NCBI GenBank assembly: GCA_013285425.1
Contig: CP053447.1
Location: 2,238,001 to 2,302,000, forward strand
Origin: Ignavibacteriota bacterium
Lineage (GTDB): Bacteria; Bacteroidota; Ignavibacteria; Ignavibacteriales; Ignavibacteriaceae
Length of the DNA: 64,000 bases
Direction of reading: 5' to 3'
Made by a program: the position numbers and the translations under genes. Below the pieces are notes generated by a model. That model saw only the letters and a list, made by a program, of their open reading frames with translations, made no database searches and had not been told where the DNA came from. This document shows positions 8,481-16,527 of this stretch, in pieces (the first letter of the stretch is position 1; each line of letters starts with the position of its first letter).

Positions 8481-8960
8481 TTATGGTTTTTCAATTTCAG
8501 TTTTAAGTTGATGAAATCTTTTAACTAATTCATTTTCATTTTCATAATCACTTGGTCTTATAATTATTGGTCTTATCCTTGATTTAATTTTAATCCTTAT
8601 AAGTTTTAATGGATTAGATTTATCATATCTTCTTTCTTTACCGATTTTAATAATATAAATATCATTTTTATTAATAAGCTTAGAACCAAACCGATCGCTA
8701 AAAATTAAACCTTCATTACTAAATTCAATAAACCTGTTTCTATAAATGTTGAATAATAAAGCAATCATTGCAACGACAACAATAAAAGCAAGCAAATAAA
8801 TTATTGGATCATGCATAATTAATGTATAAGAACTTTCTACAAACTGTCCTCTTATCAACGAATAGACAATAAATACAATGAAATAAATTATTGTTGATTG
8901 ATAGTAAAACGACATATTGTATTTGAACTTACTTTTATTTTTTAATTGTTCATCTGTCAT
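8481..8960 (-). CDS. Unknown two-helix membrane protein inside the dcw cluster
   Basis: A 159-residue protein with two hydrophobic helices (about 21-38 and 52-70) followed by a basic, beta-strand-rich cytoplasmic-type tail (FIEFSNEGLIFSDRFGS, then RIKIKSRIRPIIIRPSDYE). The tail has the look of the bacterial PH-like domains that follow paired helices, but I cannot confirm that. The start overlaps the murG stop (ATGA) and the stop abuts murC, so it is translationally embedded between two essential cell-wall genes. I do not recognise it as a standard dcw component. A role in envelope growth is inferred only from location. Confidence 0.55.
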   Translation of the reverse strand: MTDEQLKNKSKFKYNMSFYYQSTIIYFIVFIVYSLIRGQFVESSYTLIMHDPIIYLLAFIVVVAMIALLFNIYRNRFIEFSNEGLIFSDRFGSKLINKNDIYIIKIGKERRYDKSNPLKLIRIKIKSRIRPIIIRPSDYENENELVKRFHQLKTEIEKP

Positions 8961-9718
8961 ACACTTAACGCATAATTAATTGCACTCTTTGCAATTGTGT
9001 TTGCAGCTTCCGGTTTAGAAAGTTTTTTTGCATTTTCACTTAAACTTTTTAACTTCTCTTCATCACCAGCAATTTCAATAATCTTATTTATTAAAACTTT
9101 TTTCACATCAGAATCCTGAATGAGCACAGCAGCATCATTATCAGCAAGAGATTTTGCATTATAATATTGGTGATTCTCCGCGACGTGGGGCGAAGGGATT
9201 AATATTGAAGCAATACCAAGCACTGTTAATTCAGCTATTGTTGTTGCGCCTGCCCTGGCAACCAAAACATCGCAAGCTGAGTAAGCTTTATCCATGTCTT
9301 CAATAAAATCCAGAATTTTCACGGAACTAAAGTTAATATTTTTATAGTTATGATAATAATTCTTTCCTGTCTGCCAAATTATTTGTAATGATTTTTTTTC
9401 CAGCTCTTCAATGCAATCAGCAATCGCTTCATTAATAGATGCAGCGCCTAAACTTCCCCCAAGAACAAGAATAGTTTTCTTTTCTTCATCCAGTCCAAAA
9501 TATTTTTTTGCCTCTTCTTTTTTGGTTGAACCTAGCTCTGTTCTTACAGGATTACCGGTTACTTTAACTTTCTCAGGTCTCCTCAAATATTTTTTTGAAT
9601 CTTCAAAAGCAACGTGCAGCTCATCAGCATATCTTTCCAATAATCTTGTTGTAATTCCGGGATAACTATTTGATTCCATTAAAATAATTTTAGCACCAAA
9701 TGCACTGATGCTCCCCAA
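8957..9718 (-). CDS. murG: MurG, C-terminal part (gene frameshifted)
   Basis: A 253-residue segment covering the rest of MurG. It has the ESNSYPGITTRLLE motif (the EQNSxPG region of the N-domain), the linker, and the C-terminal UDP-GlcNAc-binding domain with GGSLGAASINEAI, WQTGKNYY, ARAGATTIAEL and HVAENHQYYNAK. The first possible start is TTG at 9716-9718. An ATG at 9677-9679 overlaps the stop codon of the upstream fragment as TAATG, which would allow coupled reinitiation. MurG adds GlcNAc to lipid I to make lipid II. The gene is essential, so a working protein must exist, whether by frameshifting, by two chains, or because the sequence is in error. Confidence 0.8.
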   Translation of the reverse strand: MGSISAFGAKIILMESNSYPGITTRLLERYADELHVAFEDSKKYLRRPEKVKVTGNPVRTELGSTKKEEAKKYFGLDEEKKTILVLGGSLGAASINEAIADCIEELEKKSLQIIWQTGKNYYHNYKNINFSSVKILDFIEDMDKAYSACDVLVARAGATTIAELTVLGIASILIPSPHVAENHQYYNAKSLADNDAAVLIQDSDVKKVLINKIIEIAGDEEKLKSLSENAKKLSKPEAANTIAKSAINYALSV

Positions 9719-10059
9719 ATAGCAGGACCAGCAACGTAACCGCCGGAACCGATTGCAACCTTTGGTTTAAATCTGAAAGAAATAACTACCGACTGAATCA
9801 GCGAGACAAAAAGTTTTAGCGGGAATAACAAATTCTCAAAATTAAATTTTCTTGCAAATCCTTTTATCCAAATTGATTTAAAACCATAACCTAATTTTGG
9901 AACAACTTTTCCTTCAATTCTTGATTTTGTTCCTACAAAAATTATTTCCGATTCCGGTTTAATTTTCTTTATCTCATTTGCAACAGCAATTGCAGGATAT
10001 AAATGCCCGCCAGTACCTCCTCCAGCAAATAAAAATCTATATGGAGTTACTTTTTTCAT
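9679..10059 (-). CDS. murG: MurG, N-terminal part (gene frameshifted)
   Basis: A 126-residue segment with the MurG start FLFAGGGTGGHLYPAIAVA (about 8-26) and the acceptor-site motif GSGGYVAGPAIWGAS (about 104-118). After WGAS the frame is lost and the text VHLVLKLF runs to a TAA. The downstream frame resumes at AFGAKIILMESNSYPG. Returning to frame needs a -1 change or a 2-base deletion somewhere in about 9690-9720, which includes a GGGG run. The spacing from GGYVAGP to the ESNS motif fits family members within one residue. The fragment overlaps the ftsW stop by four bases at its start. Confidence 0.8.
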   Translation of the reverse strand: MKKVTPYRFLFAGGGTGGHLYPAIAVANEIKKIKPESEIIFVGTKSRIEGKVVPKLGYGFKSIWIKGFARKFNFENLLFPLKLFVSLIQSVVISFRFKPKVAIGSGGYVAGPAIWGASVHLVLKLF

Positions 10060-11216
10060 AATCTGATTTCCTCAACTGCTAAAGTTGTCTTGTTATAGGA
10101 ATTAGTTTCAGTTGATTTGAGTTTACTTTTTTCAAGCGAATAATTGTTAATAGCTATGTTAATCAAAATGCCAATTGAGATACACAGAAAAACTACCGAA
10201 GTACCGCCATAACTTATAAATGGCAGTGAAAATCCGGTTGTTGGTACTACTCCGGTAGCAACTGCCGTATTAGCAAAGGCATAAATAATTATTGAAAAAG
10301 ATATTCCGAATGCAAGCATCTGACCAAACCTGTCTTTTGTTTTCTTAGCAACTAAAATACCCGCAGTAAATAATGTCAGATATAAAAACAAGACTATAAC
10401 TACACCAACAAATCCTGTTTCTTCACCAAGAATTGCGAGAATAAAATCGCCATAAGATTCAGGTAAAAAGAGATTACTTTGTCTGCTTCCGCCAATTCCG
10501 ATACCAAATAATCCACCACTGCCAAGGCTTATAATACCTTGCTTAACCTGATGTGCTAATTGTCCGTTTTCTCCAAACGAATAAATAAAACTTAAAATTC
10601 TTTTTCTAGAATGTGGAAATATCATCATCAAAGTACCGGCACTGCATATCAACACAAGAGAAGAAATCAAAACATGTTTTATCCTTGCGCCTCCTACAAA
10701 TATCATAGTTAATGACACAACTGTAATTAATATTGCAGTACTTACATTTGGTTGAAAAAATATAAGTGCAACGATAATCAACACCCAGCTAAGCAAAGTC
10801 ATGAAACCATTCTTCAATTCCGTTACATATTCTCTCTTTTTCTCAAGTAAAAACGCCAAATGAATTATAAGTACTAGCTTTGCAATATCAGCAGGTTGAA
10901 TTGTTGTAAACCCAAGATTCAGCCAGCGCCCGGAACCTTTTACCTGAGGAGCAATAAAGAGCGTTATCAAAAGAAGCAATGCTGTTACTAAAATTGCCGG
11001 CTTACTTATTTTCCTGTACCATTCGTATGGGACAAAACAAAATATAATCAACATTGCAAAACCAAAAACAACTTTATACAGATGCTGGTTGAATAAATAA
11101 AATGCGCTGTTAAATCTGGTTGCACTATAAGTACTGCTTGCGCTCATAACAATTATCAACCCGATCAGGATAAGACAAAGAGTTGCGAAAAATATTATTA
11201 CAGCTAATTTTTTCAT
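10056..11216 (-). CDS. ftsW: Lipid II polymerase FtsW (SEDS family)
   Basis: A 386-residue polytopic protein with about ten hydrophobic helices. SEDS signatures include GSGRWLNLGFTTIQPADIAKL (about 94-114), a FQPNVSTA segment corresponding to the usual QPDxGT, and PTTGFSLPFISYGGTS near 327-342. The early phrase MSASSTYSA is also typical. FtsW polymerises septal peptidoglycan with the class B penicillin-binding protein FtsI. It overlaps murD (start) and murG (stop) by four bases each, so translation is probably coupled. Confidence 0.94.
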   Translation of the reverse strand: MKKLAVIIFFATLCLILIGLIIVMSASSTYSATRFNSAFYLFNQHLYKVVFGFAMLIIFCFVPYEWYRKISKPAILVTALLLLITLFIAPQVKGSGRWLNLGFTTIQPADIAKLVLIIHLAFLLEKKREYVTELKNGFMTLLSWVLIIVALIFFQPNVSTAILITVVSLTMIFVGGARIKHVLISSLVLICSAGTLMMIFPHSRKRILSFIYSFGENGQLAHQVKQGIISLGSGGLFGIGIGGSRQSNLFLPESYGDFILAILGEETGFVGVVIVLFLYLTLFTAGILVAKKTKDRFGQMLAFGISFSIIIYAFANTAVATGVVPTTGFSLPFISYGGTSVVFLCISIGILINIAINNYSLEKSKLKSTETNSYNKTTLAVEEIRL

Positions 11217-12562
11217 TTGCTATTTACAATTTCCTTAAAAACTTTTCCGCGGTGTTCATAATTGTCAAACATATCAAAACTTGCACAAGCGGGGGAAAGT
11301 AATACAACATCTCCTTTTCGTGCCTCGCTAAGTGATGCATTAACAACTTCGTTAAAATCTTTTTTTATCTCTGTTTTAACTTTGCGATGAAAATAATTAA
11401 AAACTTTTTCTGCTGATGAACCTATAGCATATATTTTTTTTACTTTTTGGAGAACAAGATTTTCAATCATTGAATAATCATTACCTTTATCCTGCCCGCC
11501 AAGAATTAAAAATATTGGTTCATCAAAACTTTTTAATGCAACTACAACCGAATCAACATTAGTAGCTTTAGAATCATTTATAAATCTAATACCTGCAATT
11601 TCTCTTACTAATTCTAATCTGTGCTCAACACCTTTAAACGATTTTAACGCTTTTAAAATATTTTCATTATCAAGTCCAAATATTTTAGCTGCGATGATAA
11701 CTGCCATTGCATTTTGTATGTTATGCTCACCCTTTATATTTATATCTGAGACATTGCAGCTAAACTCAACTGCATCATTTTTAATAAATCTTACTTCGTC
11801 TTTTTCGAGATAACATCCGTTAGTAACTTTTTTCTTAGTTGAGAAAAAGAAAATCCTACTTTTAGCTTTTGTGAAATACTGATTTAACAGATCACTGTCT
11901 TTGTTTAAGATCAGGAAATCATCTTCGTCCTGATTTTTAAATATTCTTAATTTAGATTGTGCATATTTCTCAATGCTATTTTCATATCTATTTAAATGAT
12001 CCGGAGTAATATTCAGAATCATTGCGGCTTTCGGTTTAAAGTTTTCTATCAGATCAAGCTGAAAACTTGATATCTCCAATGAAACAAACTCACGTTCTTT
12101 AACTTTATCTGCCACTTCTGAAAAAGCTAACCCGATATTACCTGCTGTATAAGTCTTCTTTCCACATTCATTAAAAAGATAACCGCATAAGCTTGTTGTT
12201 GTTGTTTTGCCGTTTGTTCCGGTTATACCTATTATATTTCCTCTGCAAAATGATGAGGCAAATTCAAGTTCACTTATAATTTTTAGATTTCTTGCCTTGG
12301 CTTTTTTAATAACTTCTGAATCAGAAGGAACACCCGGACTAACTATCATCAGATCACAGTTAAAAACTTTATCCGAATGTTTTTCAATTTCAAAATCAAT
12401 TCCCTCAGTTTTTAAAACCTCTATAGATGATTTTAATTTATTTTCCGAACCAGAATCACTTACAAATGGAACAGCACCAAGTTGTTTAGCTAACTTTGCA
12501 GCGCCAATTCCGCTTCTCACAGCGCCAATAATTGATATTTTTTTATTTCTGATCTCTGTCAT
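11213..12562 (-). CDS. murD: UDP-MurNAc-L-Ala--D-glutamate ligase MurD
   Basis: A 449-residue Mur ligase. The N-terminal Rossmann-like domain contains GAVRSGIGAAKLAKQLG, the P-loop GITGTNGKTTTTSLCGY is at about 113-129, ILNITPDHLNRY follows, and the C-terminal domain holds INDSKATNVDSVVVAL and LGGQDKGNDY, all MurD-specific. It adds D-Glu to UDP-MurNAc-L-Ala. The start is two bp from the mraY stop and the end overlaps ftsW, consistent with one dcw operon. Confidence 0.96.
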   Translation of the reverse strand: MTEIRNKKISIIGAVRSGIGAAKLAKQLGAVPFVSDSGSENKLKSSIEVLKTEGIDFEIEKHSDKVFNCDLMIVSPGVPSDSEVIKKAKARNLKIISELEFASSFCRGNIIGITGTNGKTTTTSLCGYLFNECGKKTYTAGNIGLAFSEVADKVKEREFVSLEISSFQLDLIENFKPKAAMILNITPDHLNRYENSIEKYAQSKLRIFKNQDEDDFLILNKDSDLLNQYFTKAKSRIFFFSTKKKVTNGCYLEKDEVRFIKNDAVEFSCNVSDINIKGEHNIQNAMAVIIAAKIFGLDNENILKALKSFKGVEHRLELVREIAGIRFINDSKATNVDSVVVALKSFDEPIFLILGGQDKGNDYSMIENLVLQKVKKIYAIGSSAEKVFNYFHRKVKTEIKKDFNEVVNASLSEARKGDVVLLSPACASFDMFDNYEHRGKVFKEIVNSK

Positions 12563-12563
12563 C

Positions 12564-13673
12564 TTATCTGATCTTAAATGAAGCTAAAGTTATTATTGCA
12601 AGAATTATTTCAATTATATAAGCACGAACAACTATTTTTGGTTCAGCCCATCCAACCATCTCGAAGTGATGATGAAGCGGAGCCATTTTAAATATTCTTT
12701 TGCCCTGCCCGTATTTTTTCTTTGTGTATTTAAAGTAAAGTCTTTGAATAATCACTGAAAGAGTTTCCATAAAAAAGATTCCGCCAAGAATAGGAATAAA
12801 CAATTCCTTCCTAATCAGCACTGCAATAATTCCAAATGCGCCTCCTAATGCAAGCGAGCCTGTATCACCCATAAATACTTGTGCCGGATATGAGTTGAAC
12901 CAAAGAAATCCCAAACCTGCACCAACAAGTGCAGCAATAAAAATTGTTAATTCACCTGAGCCCGGCAAATAAATAATATTCAGATAGTTTGCAAAGATTA
13001 AGTTTCCGCTGAAGTAGGAAAGTAAAGCTAATGCAATCATTATAATTACAATTACTCCTGTTGCCAAACCATCTAATCCGTCTGTCAGGTTTACTGCGTT
13101 GGAAGTTGCAGTTATTATAAACACAACCAATGGAATGTACAGATATGAAAAATCAAGATTAACATTTTTTAGAAACGGCACTGTTGTTAAAGTACTAAAT
13201 CCATTAAACTCAGGTGAAAAATAAATTACTGAACCAACAATCAATCCAATAAAAACCTGCCCTAATAACTTATAACGTGCGATTAGTCCATTCGGCAGTT
13301 TCTTAATTACTTTTAAGTAATCATCTAAAAAACCTACCAGGCTTAGCCAGATAGTTCCCACAAGAATTAAAATTATATAGATGCTTTTAAGATCACCCCA
13401 CAGTAATACCGGTATAACCACCGATAATATAATTATCACTCCGCCCATAGTAGGGGTCCCGACTTTTGACCAGTGAAAGTTCGGACCATCAGCTTTTTTA
13501 GCTTCACCAATCTGATGAGCTTGTAATTTTTTTATTATTTTTGGTCCTAAATAAAACGCCAGAAACAATCCGGTTATTGCTGCAAGAGCAGATCTAAAGG
13601 TTAAGAATCTGAAAATATCAAATCCAGGAGGATCAAAAGTTTTGTTTATGTATTCAAATAAATAGTAGAGCAT
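12564..13673 (-). CDS. mraY: Phospho-MurNAc-pentapeptide translocase MraY
   Basis: A 369-residue integral membrane enzyme with about ten helices that makes lipid I from UDP-MurNAc-pentapeptide and undecaprenyl phosphate. Diagnostic motifs are TPTMGGVII near 73-81, FLDDYLKV near 115, NAVNLTDGLDGLATG near 192-206 and the cytoplasmic APLHHHFE near 332-339. The start overlaps the murF stop by one base, and it precedes murD by two bp. All catalytic aspartates and the HHH motif are present. Confidence 0.96.
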   Translation of the reverse strand: MLYYLFEYINKTFDPPGFDIFRFLTFRSALAAITGLFLAFYLGPKIIKKLQAHQIGEAKKADGPNFHWSKVGTPTMGGVIIILSVVIPVLLWGDLKSIYIILILVGTIWLSLVGFLDDYLKVIKKLPNGLIARYKLLGQVFIGLIVGSVIYFSPEFNGFSTLTTVPFLKNVNLDFSYLYIPLVVFIITATSNAVNLTDGLDGLATGVIVIIMIALALLSYFSGNLIFANYLNIIYLPGSGELTIFIAALVGAGLGFLWFNSYPAQVFMGDTGSLALGGAFGIIAVLIRKELFIPILGGIFFMETLSVIIQRLYFKYTKKKYGQGKRIFKMAPLHHHFEMVGWAEPKIVVRAYIIEIILAIITLASFKIR

Positions 13674-15064
13674 TATTTTTCCCTGGCTTCAATTACTGAA
13701 ACAAATTCTTCCATCTTCATTCCGCGCGAGCCTTTAATTAAAATTGCCGAATTTGAAATATCTATTTTATCTAAAACATTTTTTAAGGATTCCCGATCTG
13801 TAAAATGCTGATGATATTTAGTTTTACCATTAAGTTTCTTATCCATCAGTTTCATCATTTTGCCAATCGAATAAATTTCATCAGTTTTAGATTTATTAAT
13901 TAATTCTGCAAGATTCAAATGCTTGGCTTTTGATTCACTCCCAAGTTCAAACATATCGCCGATTACTGCAATTTTTCTTTTACGTGATTGAATCTTATTT
14001 AACACGTCAAATGAAGACTTCATCGAATCAGGATTTGCATTATATGTATCGTTAATCAAAGTAAAATTTTTATAATTTTTAATTTCTAATCTCTTACTAT
14101 AAGTCTTTACCTTCTTTAATGCCTTTTTTATCTGCAAATCATTTAACCCAAGTTCAGAAGCAACAGAATATGCAGAAGTAAAGTTCAATACATTTGTCTC
14201 ACCTATGACAGGTAAAACTGCATCAAATAATTTTTTCTTATTTTTTATTACAATGTGCGGCATTGCCAATTTATCATATCCGATAATCTTTGCTTTGTAA
14301 TCGGCAGACTCATTCAATGCAAATGTTATTTTATTTTTTATTTTCTTTCCAATCTCTTTAAGTAATTTATCATCATTGTTTATAAAAATTTTTCCGTTAC
14401 GTTTTATTGCCTCATTAAACAATGCTGATTTCTCTTTTAGCACTCCTTTTCGATTTTTAAAATATTCCAGATGAGAATCACCTATGTTAGTAATTAGCGC
14501 AAAGTCAGGACTTAAAATCCGGGCTGTATAAGGAATTTCACCAAAATGATTTGTTCCTAATTCAGCAACAAGGATATTATGTTTTTCGTTAGTGCTCAGT
14601 ATTGTAAGCGGCACCCCAATGTGATTATTATTATTTGCAATTGTTTTGTTCACTTTAAATTTTTCAGAAAACAAAACAGCAAGAATTTCTTTTGTAGTTG
14701 TTTTACCGGCACTTCCTGTTATTCCGATTATTTTAGCATTTAATTTCGATCGCCAGATTTTTGCAGCATCACCTAAAGCTTTTGTTGTATCTTTAACGGT
14801 TATAACCGGAATATCAATCTCACTTAAGTTCTTAAAATTCTTTTCATTTACTATTACAGCAACTGCACCTTTTTTTACGGCTTCATTTATAAAATCATGT
14901 CCATCGAATCTTTCACCTTTAACAGCAATAAAAAGAGTATTTTTCTTAATAACCCTTGAATCAATAGAAACATGATAGATAGATTTAAACGCATCAGGAT
15001 TGTATATCACTGCTGTGGGAATGTTAAAAATATCCTCTATGTTCAAATGTGTTCTTTTCATCAA
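13673..15064 (-). CDS. murF: UDP-MurNAc-tripeptide--D-Ala-D-Ala ligase MurF
   Basis: A 463-residue Mur ligase. It has VSIDSRVIKKNTLFIAVKGE in the N-domain, the P-loop GITGSAGKTTTKEIL near 115-129, ELGTNHFGEI, TNIGDSHLEYF and the C-terminal NDTYNANPDSM, which is the MurF signature. It joins D-Ala-D-Ala to the tripeptide precursor. It overlaps murE by four bases. No ddl gene lies in this cluster; an ATP-grasp ligase-like gene is cut by the far end of the window, 49 kb away. Confidence 0.95.
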   Translation of the reverse strand: MMKRTHLNIEDIFNIPTAVIYNPDAFKSIYHVSIDSRVIKKNTLFIAVKGERFDGHDFINEAVKKGAVAVIVNEKNFKNLSEIDIPVITVKDTTKALGDAAKIWRSKLNAKIIGITGSAGKTTTKEILAVLFSEKFKVNKTIANNNNHIGVPLTILSTNEKHNILVAELGTNHFGEIPYTARILSPDFALITNIGDSHLEYFKNRKGVLKEKSALFNEAIKRNGKIFINNDDKLLKEIGKKIKNKITFALNESADYKAKIIGYDKLAMPHIVIKNKKKLFDAVLPVIGETNVLNFTSAYSVASELGLNDLQIKKALKKVKTYSKRLEIKNYKNFTLINDTYNANPDSMKSSFDVLNKIQSRKRKIAVIGDMFELGSESKAKHLNLAELINKSKTDEIYSIGKMMKLMDKKLNGKTKYHQHFTDRESLKNVLDKIDISNSAILIKGSRGMKMEEFVSVIEAREK

Positions 15065-16527
15065 ACTAAGTACTTTAATGCAACTTCCTGATCAGAAAAA
15101 TGATTTCTGACTCCGTTTATCTCCTGATAACTTTCGTGACCTTTACCGGCAATTAAAACCACTGCACTATCATTAGAGCTCTGAATAGCTTTTTTAATTG
15201 CTTCTTCCCTGTTTTCTTCAAGCTCAAAATTATTCTTGGAAATTCCTTTTTTAATATCATCAATAATTGAAAGAGGGTTTTCAGTTCTTGGATTATCAGA
15301 TGTAACAAAAACTTTATCACTAAGCTCACTTGCTATTTTTCCCATAACAGCCCGCTTGGTTTTATCTCTATCACCGCCGCATCCAAAAACTGTTACTACT
15401 TGTTTTTTATCCTTCACTATTTCCCTTATAGCTTGCAATGCTTTTTCAAGACTATCTGCAGTGTGTGAATAATCAACAATAATTTTTTTCATTCCCTTAC
15501 CCAAAACTTCAAATCTTCCGGGTACCTGGGGAGTTGATTCAATACCTTTTACTATTTTTTCTGTACTAAACCCCAAGCAATGAGCTGCTGCAAATGCGGA
15601 TGCTGCATTATAGGCATTAAAAACTCCAATTAATGAAGTGTGAATTTTATAATCCGTTTTTTTATAAGTGATTGTAAAATCGGTTCCTGTTAAATCATAG
15701 ATTATATTTTTTATTTTATAATCTGATCCATCACTTATTCCGTAAGTAAAAACCTCTGCTTTGGAATCTTTTACTATCTGCTCTGAGTTTTTATCATCTT
15801 TATTAATGATTGCAAATGAGCTGTTATTTAAGTTGTCAAACAAAATTTTCTTTGCCTTAAGGTAATCATCAAACGATTTATGAAAATCCAGATGGTCGGA
15901 GGTTATATTTGAAAAAATTGCTGTTTTAAAATCTAAGCCATATACTCTGTTTAATATCAATGAATGAGACGAAACTTCCATTACCGCAAACTCACAACCG
16001 GATTGAATCATTTCGTAAAACATTTTGTTAAGATCATTTGATTCCGGTGTTGTTAACTTTGCATCAACTTTTTCAGTACCGATATAATTTGCAATCGTTC
16101 CTATCAGTCCGCTTTTATATCCATTACTTTGAAATATGTTTTTTAAAATAAAGGCAGATGTAGTTTTTCCATTTGTACCTGTTATCCCTATCAATTTTAA
16201 TGTGCTTGTAGGATTTTTATAGAATCCTTTTGATAATTCAGCTAATGCTTTCCTGCTGTCTTTAACAAGTATTTTAGCAATCTGCGAATGAGTAATTAAA
16301 TCATCCGGTAGTGCTTCATTATCTTCCACAACAACTGCAATCGCACCTTTGGCTATCGCTTCCTGTAAGAATCTGTGTCCGTCATTATTAAATCCTTTAA
16401 CAGCAACAAATACAGAATTCTTTTGTACCTTTCTTGAATCATAAACAATATCAGCAACATCTTTACGCTGGATATTTCCCGTAATCTGTATTGAACTTAC
16501 ACTATTTATCAACTGAGTTAATTCCAT
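15061..16527 (-). CDS. murE: UDP-MurNAc-dipeptide ligase MurE (meso-DAP type)
   Basis: A 488-residue Mur ligase. The N-domain has VADIVYDSRKVQKNSVFVAVKG, the P-loop GITGTNGKTTS lies at about 114-124, and substrate loops include TTPES and VMEVSSHSL. The residues DNPR at about 411-414 are the specificity motif of ligases adding meso-diaminopimelate rather than lysine, so the wall is probably DAP-type as in Gram-negatives. The ATG overlaps the ftsI stop as TAATG. The length and all motifs are normal. Confidence 0.96.
   Translation of the reverse strand: MELTQLINSVSSIQITGNIQRKDVADIVYDSRKVQKNSVFVAVKGFNNDGHRFLQEAIAKGAIAVVVEDNEALPDDLITHSQIAKILVKDSRKALAELSKGFYKNPTSTLKLIGITGTNGKTTSAFILKNIFQSNGYKSGLIGTIANYIGTEKVDAKLTTPESNDLNKMFYEMIQSGCEFAVMEVSSHSLILNRVYGLDFKTAIFSNITSDHLDFHKSFDDYLKAKKILFDNLNNSSFAIINKDDKNSEQIVKDSKAEVFTYGISDGSDYKIKNIIYDLTGTDFTITYKKTDYKIHTSLIGVFNAYNAASAFAAAHCLGFSTEKIVKGIESTPQVPGRFEVLGKGMKKIIVDYSHTADSLEKALQAIREIVKDKKQVVTVFGCGGDRDKTKRAVMGKIASELSDKVFVTSDNPRTENPLSIIDDIKKGISKNNFELEENREEAIKKAIQSSNDSAVVLIAGKGHESYQEINGVRNHFSDQEVALKYLV

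Noticed and set aside
12207..12581. Opposite-strand frame of 124 codons inside murD
   Set aside because: It overlaps conserved murD coding sequence on the other strand and has no start signal or recognisable protein.
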